Source of the DNA: Fuscovulum sp.
GTDB taxonomy: Bacteria; Pseudomonadota; Alphaproteobacteria; Rhodobacterales; Rhodobacteraceae
Length of the DNA stretch: 64,000 nt
Direction: 5' to 3'
NCBI GenBank assembly: GCA_035192965.1
Contig: CP136571.1
Location: 702,501 to 766,500 of the forward strand
Every line of letters begins with the position of its first letter. Within the stretch, counting starts at the first letter, position 1. Made by a program: the position numbers and the translations under genes. The notes beneath the pieces were generated by a model, which was given only the letters and a program-made list of their open reading frames with translations, did no database searches and was not told the origin of the DNA. Below are positions 58,379 through 64,000 of this stretch, one piece after another.

Positions 58379-59641
58379 ATGACCCTCGGACTGACCCGTC
58401 GTCGTCTTTTGAAAACTGCTGGCGCCTCGCTGCTGGGTGTCGGTGCCGCAAGCTTTCCGATGCCCGCACTGATCCGTAGTGCACGCGCTGCCGATACCGT
58501 GAAACTGGGGTGCCTGTTTTCGTCCTCGGGGGCGATGGCCAATGTTGAAGGCCGCCTGACATCGGTTGTGCGCATGGCTGCGGAAGAGTTGAACGCCGCC
58601 GGCGGCGTGTTGGGCCGCACAGTCGAGGTGGTGGGGACGGACCCGGCATCCGATTGGCCGCTTTACGCCCAGTTGGGCCGCCAGTTGATCGAGCAGGATC
58701 AGGTTGCTGCGCTGTTCGGCTGCTGGACATCGGTGAGCCGCAAGTCGGTTTTGCCGGTCGTGGAACAGTCTGATGCGCTGCTCTACTACCCGCTGCACTT
58801 TGAAGGCGAAGAGAACAGCAAGAACGTCGTCTACCTGAACTCGCCCCCGTCGTCGTCGGTATTGCCGGCCGTGGAGTACCTGATGGGACCGGATGGCGGT
58901 GAGGCGAAGCGGTTCTTCATGCTGGGGTCTGACTATGTCTGGCCGCGCACGATCAACCAGCAACTCAAGGGCTATTGGGCATCGAAGGGCATTCCCGAAA
59001 CCGACTGGCGTGAGGAATATGTGCCGGTGGGCCATTCCAACTTCCAGACGCTGGTCAATCAGATCCGGGAATTCGCCGACCAGCCGGGCGGTCAGCCGGT
59101 GGTGATCCTGACGGTGGTGGGCAACTCGATCCCCGACTTCTTCCGCGAGTTTGCCAATCAGGGCATCTCGGCGCTGGACGTGCCGGTGCTGGGGTTGGAT
59201 GCGCTGGAGGCGGATTTCGAAGGGCTGGATACCTCGGCGCTGGCCGGTCACCTGAACTGCTGGGCCTATCTGCAATCCGTGGCAGGCCCGGGCAACGACG
59301 CGTTCAAGGCCGCCTGGGCCAAGCATGTGGCCGATACCGGCGTGCCCTACCGTGGCGATGTGGCGATCGACCCGATGGTGTCTACCTATGACGGCGTGCA
59401 TCTGTGGGCGCTGGCGGCAGAGAAAGCCGGGTCCTTTGCGGTGCCCGAGGTCCGGGCGGCCAGCCCCTCGGTCAGCTTTGCCTGCCCGTCGGGGTATGAG
59501 ATTTCGATGATGGCCGACAGCACCTATGTCAAACGGGGCGTCTTCATCGGGTCGCTGAATGAAACGCAGGGCTTTGACGTGCTGTGGCAGTCCGAAGGCA
59601 CCCCCGATCCGCTGCCCTTCAGCCCCTACATGCAGGGCTGA
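58379..59641 (+). CDS. urtA: Urea/short-chain-amide ABC transporter substrate-binding protein
   Basis: 420 residues. A twin-arginine signal (LTRRRLLKTAGASLLGVGAA) is followed by a type I periplasmic binding fold of the AmiC/UrtA group: VKLGCLFSSSGAMANVEGRL, LFGCWTSVSRKSVLPVVE, LYYPLHFEGEE (UrtA-like ligand loop) and YDGVHLWALAAEKAG. ATG 58379 is preferred because GGAGAG lies just upstream; ATG 58367 would add four residues. The amidase at the end of the cluster suggests amides as well as urea. Confidence 0.88.
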   Translation: MTLGLTRRRLLKTAGASLLGVGAASFPMPALIRSARAADTVKLGCLFSSSGAMANVEGRLTSVVRMAAEELNAAGGVLGRTVEVVGTDPASDWPLYAQLGRQLIEQDQVAALFGCWTSVSRKSVLPVVEQSDALLYYPLHFEGEENSKNVVYLNSPPSSSVLPAVEYLMGPDGGEAKRFFMLGSDYVWPRTINQQLKGYWASKGIPETDWREEYVPVGHSNFQTLVNQIREFADQPGGQPVVILTVVGNSIPDFFREFANQGISALDVPVLGLDALEADFEGLDTSALAGHLNCWAYLQSVAGPGNDAFKAAWAKHVADTGVPYRGDVAIDPMVSTYDGVHLWALAAEKAGSFAVPEVRAASPSVSFACPSGYEISMMADSTYVKRGVFIGSLNETQGFDVLWQSEGTPDPLPFSPYMQG

Positions 59642-59741
59642 CGATGTTCTGCGCGGCGGGCCATCCCGCCGCGCATCCCCGCCGCACAGCCCTGTTGTCA
59701 CGCGTAGCGGGCTTGACCCGCAGCGCAGAGGAACATGCCGG

Positions 59742-61331
59742 ATGCCCCTGATACGAGCACTCATCTTTCTGGCGGCCCTGATCGGTTCCCCCGCCTATGC
59801 AGACCGCGCGGCGCTGAGCAGCGCGCTCTGCGCGGGGTCGGTGGTCGAACAGGTCACGGCGTTGCGGGCCTTGGCCGAGGCCGGTGCTGCGGGCGGCGCG
59901 GATGAGGCGACATGGGCGCTGGCCGTGGTCGATGCGGTGGAAGCGCGGAGTTTGCGCTGCACCCCGACAGGCGCGTTCATCGGCGAGGGCCCAGACGCCT
60001 TGGATGCCGCTACGCTGGCCCCCGCACCTGCGCCTGTGGATGCAGTCGCGATGCCCATCAACAATCGTTTGCGCGCTGCTGCTGCCTCTGCTGCCGCCGC
60101 GTTGACCCTGTTTTCAGATGCCGATCCGACCGCCCGCGCCAAGGCGGCAGCCGCGCTGGAACGGCGGCGAGAGGCGCTGAGCCTGCCTATTCTGGACGCG
60201 GCTCTTGCGCAGGAAACCGATGCTGCGGTTCTGGCGGTTCTGCAGCCGCTGCGCGCCCGGATGATGCTGGCCGATCCCGACCCGGACAACCGCATCCGCG
60301 CAATCGAGGCGATTGCAGCCGAGGCCACATTGCGCAACCGCACCCTTATTGAAGAGGCCCTGACCGATGAGCCCGAGCCGAGCGTTCAGGCCGCCGGTGC
60401 CGCGGCGATTGCGCAGATCGACCGGCAGGTGGCCATAGGGCAGGGGCTGTCCACGCTGTATAGCGGGCTGAGCTATGCCAGCGTCTTGCTGCTTGCGGCG
60501 CTGGGGCTTGCCATCATCTTCGGGCTGATGGGGGTGATCAACCTTGCACAGGGTGAGTTCATCATGATCGGCGCCTATGCGGCGTGGTTCGTCCAGAACG
60601 CCATCCGCGCGGTGATGCCGGGGCTGATTGACTGGTATCTGATCGTGGCCTTGCCCGTATCCTTCCTTGCCGCCGCGCTGGTGGGTGTGGTGATGGAGGC
60701 GCTGGTGCTGCGCCGCCTGTATGACCGCCCGCTGATGACTCTGCTGGCCACATGGGCGGTCAGCCTGCTGTTGATCAATCTGGTCCGTGTCACCATCGGC
60801 ACACAGAACCTGGAGTTCCATCAGCCGTTCTACGTGGTGGGCGGGATACCGGTGGTGGGTGATTTCATCGTCACGCTGAACCGCCTTTTCGCGATTGCCA
60901 TTGCCGCACTGGCTTTTGTGGGTGTGGTTCTGGTGCTGCGCTTTACCACCTTCGGGCTGAACATGCGCGCTGTGGCGCAAAACAGGGCGATGGCCGGGGC
61001 GGCGGGGATCGATGCGCGCCGCACCGATCGGATGGCGATTGCGCTGGGATCAGGCCTTGCCGGATTGGCCGGGGTGGCGCTGGCACCGCTTTACAACGTC
61101 AATCCGAACATGGGGACGGGGTTTATCGTGGACAGTTTCATGGTGGTGGTGTTGGGCGGCGTGGGCAGTCTTGCCGGCGCGGTGCTGGCATCGTTCGGGA
61201 TCGGACAGATCAACGTGATCATGGAGCCGCTTTACGGCGCGGTGGCCGCCAAGGTGGTGGTCCTGCTTCTGGTGATCGCCTTTATCCAGCGCAGGCCGGA
61301 AGGGCTTTTTGCGCCCAAGGGGCGGCGATGA
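59742..61331 (+). CDS. urtB: Urea/amide ABC transporter permease UrtB with periplasmic N-terminal domain
   Basis: 529 residues. Signal peptide (MPLIRALIFLAALIGSPAYA), then about 200 residues of Ala-rich helical repeats resembling HEAT repeats. A LivH-type permease follows from about 235 (GLAIIFGLMGVINLAQGEFIMIGAY; TTFGLNMRAVAQNRAMAGAAGID as coupling loop). The N-terminal extension is a known feature of UrtB and separates it from LivH. ATG 59742 has GAGGAA 9 nt upstream. Confidence 0.88.
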   Translation: MPLIRALIFLAALIGSPAYADRAALSSALCAGSVVEQVTALRALAEAGAAGGADEATWALAVVDAVEARSLRCTPTGAFIGEGPDALDAATLAPAPAPVDAVAMPINNRLRAAAASAAAALTLFSDADPTARAKAAAALERRREALSLPILDAALAQETDAAVLAVLQPLRARMMLADPDPDNRIRAIEAIAAEATLRNRTLIEEALTDEPEPSVQAAGAAAIAQIDRQVAIGQGLSTLYSGLSYASVLLLAALGLAIIFGLMGVINLAQGEFIMIGAYAAWFVQNAIRAVMPGLIDWYLIVALPVSFLAAALVGVVMEALVLRRLYDRPLMTLLATWAVSLLLINLVRVTIGTQNLEFHQPFYVVGGIPVVGDFIVTLNRLFAIAIAALAFVGVVLVLRFTTFGLNMRAVAQNRAMAGAAGIDARRTDRMAIALGSGLAGLAGVALAPLYNVNPNMGTGFIVDSFMVVVLGGVGSLAGAVLASFGIGQINVIMEPLYGAVAAKVVVLLLVIAFIQRRPEGLFAPKGRR

Positions 61332-62398
61332 TGGGCGGGGGGATGCTGTTCCGGATCGTCGCGTTCGCGCTGGCTGTGCTGACCTTGGCCTTGCCGATCC
61401 TTGGTGGCCCGCTTGCGGGCAGTGGTATCGGCATTTCGCCTTATCTCGCCAATATCATCGGCCAGATCGCCACATTCGCCCTGCTGGCCATCGCGCTGGA
61501 CCTGATCTGGGGCTTTGCCGGGGTGCTGTCGCTGGGTCACGGGCTGTTCTTTGCGCTGGGCGGCTATCTGATCGCCATGCATATGCTCAAGGACGGGTAT
61601 GTGAATGCAGGCGTGGTGCCTGACCTGATGACCTTCATGGGCTGGACCGACCTGCCGGGCTATTGGGCCTTTTTCGAAAGCTTCCCCTACGCGGCCGCAC
61701 TGATCCTGATCCTGCCCGGCCTGCTGGCCTTTGCCTATGGCTGGATGTCGTTTCGCAGCCGGGTGAGCGGGGTGTATTTTGCCATCATCACGCAGGCGCT
61801 GACCTATGTGGCGATGCTGTTGATGTTCCGCAACGATACCGGGTTCGGCGGCAATAACGGGATGACCGGGTTCGTCAGCCTGCTGGGCTTGCAGATGGGC
61901 GCGCCGCAAACTGCCGTCTGGCTGGCCACGGCCTCAACCGCCGCGACGCTGGTGGCCTTTCTTCTGTGCGGGCGGCTGGTCCGGTCGCCCTATGGCCGGA
62001 TGCTGATTGCCGTGCGCGATGACGAGGCGCGGTTGCGCTTTCTGGGTTACGATCCGGTCTGGCCAAAACTCGCGGCATGGACGTTGTCAGGTGTGATCGC
62101 TGCCATTGCCGGGGCGCTGTATGTGCCGCAGGTGGGGATCATCAACCCGCGCCTTCTGTCGCCCGAAGTGTCGATCGAAATCGCGGTCTGGGTGGCGCTG
62201 GGCGGGCGCGGCACGCTGTCGGGGGCGGTGATCGGGGCGGTTGTGATCTCGGCCTTGAAGTTCTGGTTGACCGGATTTGCGCCTGACCTGTGGCCGTTCA
62301 TCCTGTCGCTTCTGGTTTTGCTTGTGGTGGTTGGCCTGCCAAACGGGCTGACGGACCTGCGGCTACCCTTCTGGCGGAGGGCGCGCGATGACCGCTGA
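61328..62398 (+). CDS. urtC: Urea/amide ABC transporter permease UrtC
   Basis: 356 residues, LivM-type permease with about ten spans: LLAIALDLIWGFAGVLSLGHGLFFALGGY near the start and RSPYGRMLIAVRDDEARLRFLGYDP as the coupling loop. Overlaps the urtB stop by 4 nt (ATGA) and overlaps urtD by 11 nt. Confidence 0.9.
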   Translation: MMGGGMLFRIVAFALAVLTLALPILGGPLAGSGIGISPYLANIIGQIATFALLAIALDLIWGFAGVLSLGHGLFFALGGYLIAMHMLKDGYVNAGVVPDLMTFMGWTDLPGYWAFFESFPYAAALILILPGLLAFAYGWMSFRSRVSGVYFAIITQALTYVAMLLMFRNDTGFGGNNGMTGFVSLLGLQMGAPQTAVWLATASTAATLVAFLLCGRLVRSPYGRMLIAVRDDEARLRFLGYDPVWPKLAAWTLSGVIAAIAGALYVPQVGIINPRLLSPEVSIEIAVWVALGGRGTLSGAVIGAVVISALKFWLTGFAPDLWPFILSLLVLLVVVGLPNGLTDLRLPFWRRARDDR

Positions 62399-63152
62399 GA
62401 TCCGGGGCGCCCACGCTGTTCAGGTTGAAGGGCTGCGCGTCACCTTTGGCGATTTTGTCGCCATCCCGAACCTGACCTTCATCGCCAGCTACGGCGAGAT
62501 TCACGGGGTGATTGGGCCGAACGGCGCGGGAAAGACCACTCTGCTGGACGTGATCACCGGCAAGACGCTGCCCAAGGCGGGGACCGTGTTGCTGGACGGG
62601 AAGATCGACCTGTGCCGGTTGTCAGAGCCGGAAATCGCCTTGGCCGGCGTGGGACGCAAGTTTCAAAAGCCAAGCGTCTTCGAAGCGCTGAGCGTGCGTG
62701 AAAACCTTGAACTGGCGCTGCGGTTGCACGTCCGATCAATTCTGTCGGAATTGCGGGGCTGGGCCGATCCGCGCCGCGCGGCACGGGTGAATGAGGTGCT
62801 TGCCGAAATCGGCCTGTCCGACCGGGCGGATGCGCCAGCGGGCATTCTGGCGCATGGGCAAAAGCAATGGCTGGAGATTGGCATGCTGCTGATGCAACGC
62901 CCGAAACTGTTGATGCTGGATGAACCTGTGGCAGGCATGACCGAGTCTGAGACCCGCCATACCGCCGATCTGGTGCGCCGTTTGCGTGCGCCCGACCGCG
63001 CCATTCTGGTAATCGAACACGACATGGCCTTTGTCGAAGAAATCGCGACCCGCGTCACGGTGCTGCACGAAGGCACGCCCATCTTTGCGGGGCGGATGGC
63101 GGATGCGCGTTCCGACACGCGGGTGCGCGAAGTTTATCTGGGGCGCCACTGA
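62388..63152 (+). CDS. urtD: Urea/amide ABC transporter ATP-binding protein UrtD
   Basis: 254 residues, LivG-type ATPase. Walker A GPNGAGKTTLLDVITG, Q-loop GVGRKFQKPSVFEALSVREN, and Walker B LLMLDEPVAGMT. The signature region reads ILAHGQKQWLEIGMLLM, the H-G-Q-K-Q variant seen in UrtD. Stop overlaps urtE (TGATG). Confidence 0.92.
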   Translation: MTAEIRGAHAVQVEGLRVTFGDFVAIPNLTFIASYGEIHGVIGPNGAGKTTLLDVITGKTLPKAGTVLLDGKIDLCRLSEPEIALAGVGRKFQKPSVFEALSVRENLELALRLHVRSILSELRGWADPRRAARVNEVLAEIGLSDRADAPAGILAHGQKQWLEIGMLLMQRPKLLMLDEPVAGMTESETRHTADLVRRLRAPDRAILVIEHDMAFVEEIATRVTVLHEGTPIFAGRMADARSDTRVREVYLGRH

Positions 63153-63847
63153 TGCCGCTGACCGTATCATCACTTCGTCAACGCTATGGGTCGGCCCTGA
63201 TCCTGGAAGGGGTCGGGTTCGAGATCGCGCCGTTCTCCTGCATGGCGCTGTTGGGCCGCAACGGGGCGGGAAAGACCACGCTGCTGCGCACATTGATGGG
63301 CATCATGCCCTGCGATGGGGGAACCATCACCTTTGACGGTGCAGACATGACGCGCGCGCCGTCCCATGTCCGCGCGCGGGCAGGCATGGGCTATGTGCCG
63401 CAAGGGCGCGAGATATTTGCCGATCTGACCGTGGGCCAGAACATCGAGATCGTTCTGCGCAACCACGGCACCCCGGAACCAGATGCAGCGCGGGATGAGG
63501 TGGTGGCCCTGTTTCCGGTGCTGGGCCAGATGTGGGGGCGGCGCGGAGGTGATCTGTCAGGTGGGCAGCAACAGCAATTGGCCATTGCGCGCGCGCTTGC
63601 GCCCCGGCCAAAGCTTCTGATCCTGGATGAGCCGACCGAAGGCGTGCAGCCATCCATCGTCGAGGCGATCGAGGCGGCCATTGCGGCGCTAAAGGGCCGG
63701 ATGGCGATCTTGCTGGTTGAGCAATACTATGAATTTGCACGATCTTTGGCGGATGCCTACGTCGTGCTGGATCGTGGTCGCGTCGCCCAAAGCGGGGCGG
63801 GAAACACTATGGAAGCCGATGGCGTATCCCGCCTTTTGTCGGTCTGA
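63152..63847 (+). CDS. urtE: Urea/amide ABC transporter ATP-binding protein UrtE
   Basis: 231 residues, LivF-type ATPase. Walker A GRNGAGKTTLLRTLMG, Q-loop GYVPQGREIFADLTVGQN, signature LSGGQQQQLAIARALA and Walker B LLILDEPTEGVQPSIV. Completes the five-gene importer. Confidence 0.92.
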   Translation: MPLTVSSLRQRYGSALILEGVGFEIAPFSCMALLGRNGAGKTTLLRTLMGIMPCDGGTITFDGADMTRAPSHVRARAGMGYVPQGREIFADLTVGQNIEIVLRNHGTPEPDAARDEVVALFPVLGQMWGRRGGDLSGGQQQQLAIARALAPRPKLLILDEPTEGVQPSIVEAIEAAIAALKGRMAILLVEQYYEFARSLADAYVVLDRGRVAQSGAGNTMEADGVSRLLSV

Positions 63848-63865
63848 ACGCAAAGGATATCGAAC

Positions 63866-64000
63866 ATGCCCAAGTCTCATCATCTTGATTGGCGCCCTGA
63901 AAACCTGTTCTGGGGCTATTTCGATGCGACGACACCGGCAGTGCTGGAAGTCGATAGCGGGGATGAGGTGACGCTGGATTGCCTTCCGGCCTGCGTGATG
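63866..64000 (+). CDS. Acetamidase/formamidase, N-terminal fragment
   Basis: 45 codons visible before the window ends. MPKSHHLDWRPENLFWGYFD and the following PAVLEVDSGDEVTLDCLP match the start of the acetamidase/formamidase (FmdA/AmdA) family, which hydrolyses formamide or acetamide to ammonia and the acid. ATG 63866 has AAGGAT 8 nt upstream. It lies 18 nt after urtE in the same operon, which suggests that the importer brings in amides. Confidence 0.82.
   Translation, partial: MPKSHHLDWRPENLFWGYFDATTPAVLEVDSGDEVTLDCLPACVM

Noticed and set aside
59742..60440. Fusion or assembly error at the urtB N-terminus
   Set aside because: The extra 200-residue region with signal peptide is a known feature of UrtB permeases and is in frame.

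Overview
The window is GC-rich DNA from an alphaproteobacterium, most likely a member of the Rhodobacteraceae (Rhodobacter/Gemmobacter/Tabrizicola-like). This rests on the gene order hemN-fnrL-usp-ccoNOQP-ccdA/trx-ccoGHIS, on an FnrL with the family-specific cysteine spacing, on an extra short rpoN, and on high-GC, GTG/TTG-tolerant, tightly overlapping genes. No taxonomic search was possible.

Layout. 1-4154: end of a Yej-type peptide ABC importer (yejA fragment, yejB, yejE, yejF), followed by an overlapping GT4 glycosyltransferase (4151-5374). 5384-18308: anaerobic/microaerobic block with hemN and fnrL divergent around one FNR box, a universal stress protein divergent from ccoNOQP around two FNR boxes, a ccdA-thioredoxin pair, then ccoGHIS behind a fourth FNR box. 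18369-24785: D-Ala-D-Ala carboxypeptidase, HAD hydrolase, clpS, an RsmC-like methyltransferase, an SDR without the catalytic lysine, a lipoprotein, and hemF. 24786-31812: small protein, EamA transporter, hemE, a small membrane protein, hemC, an MFS/FAD-oxidase pair and a small membrane protein. 31820-37660: secreted arylesterase divergent from a LolD/FtsX-type ABC pair, then an SDR-iolG pair. 37905-46760: secreted unknown protein, argE, mnmH (tRNA selenouridine), rpoN paralogue, an NDH-SelD fusion (selenophosphate), and a hydantoinase/oxoprolinase-type protein. 46821-46897: tRNA-Met(CAT), followed by a low-coding stretch with an IS5-like relic. 47427-57002: LuxR regulator and a tad (Flp pilus) locus with the order flp-cpaB-tadG-tadE-tadE-tadZ-tadA-tadB-tadC; no secretin or prepilin peptidase is present. 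57560-64000: XRE-cupin regulator divergent from a urea/short-chain-amide ABC importer (urtABCDE-like), running into an acetamidase/formamidase that leaves the window.

How parts work together. FnrL is predicted to control oxygen-independent haem synthesis (hemN), the cbb3 oxidase and its assembly factors; hemF, hemE and hemC further along belong to the same haem pathway. mnmH and selD form a selenium-for-tRNA pair (SelD makes selenophosphate, MnmH uses it). The urt-like importer, amidase and regulator form a nitrogen-scavenging unit.

The least explained material is non-coding: (a) arrays of short hairpins with closing loops TG-NNN-CA at 28651-28762 and 44547-44691, with a recombined relic at 21481-21543; (b) three consecutive A/T-core palindromes at 13758-13863; (c) a 12-nt periodic repeat at 7629 and 28524 that keeps the peptide pattern VQxxVQxxVHT; (d) a sequence found three times, always 3' of a minus-strand gene. 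No CRISPR array, rRNA gene or intact insertion sequence was seen.
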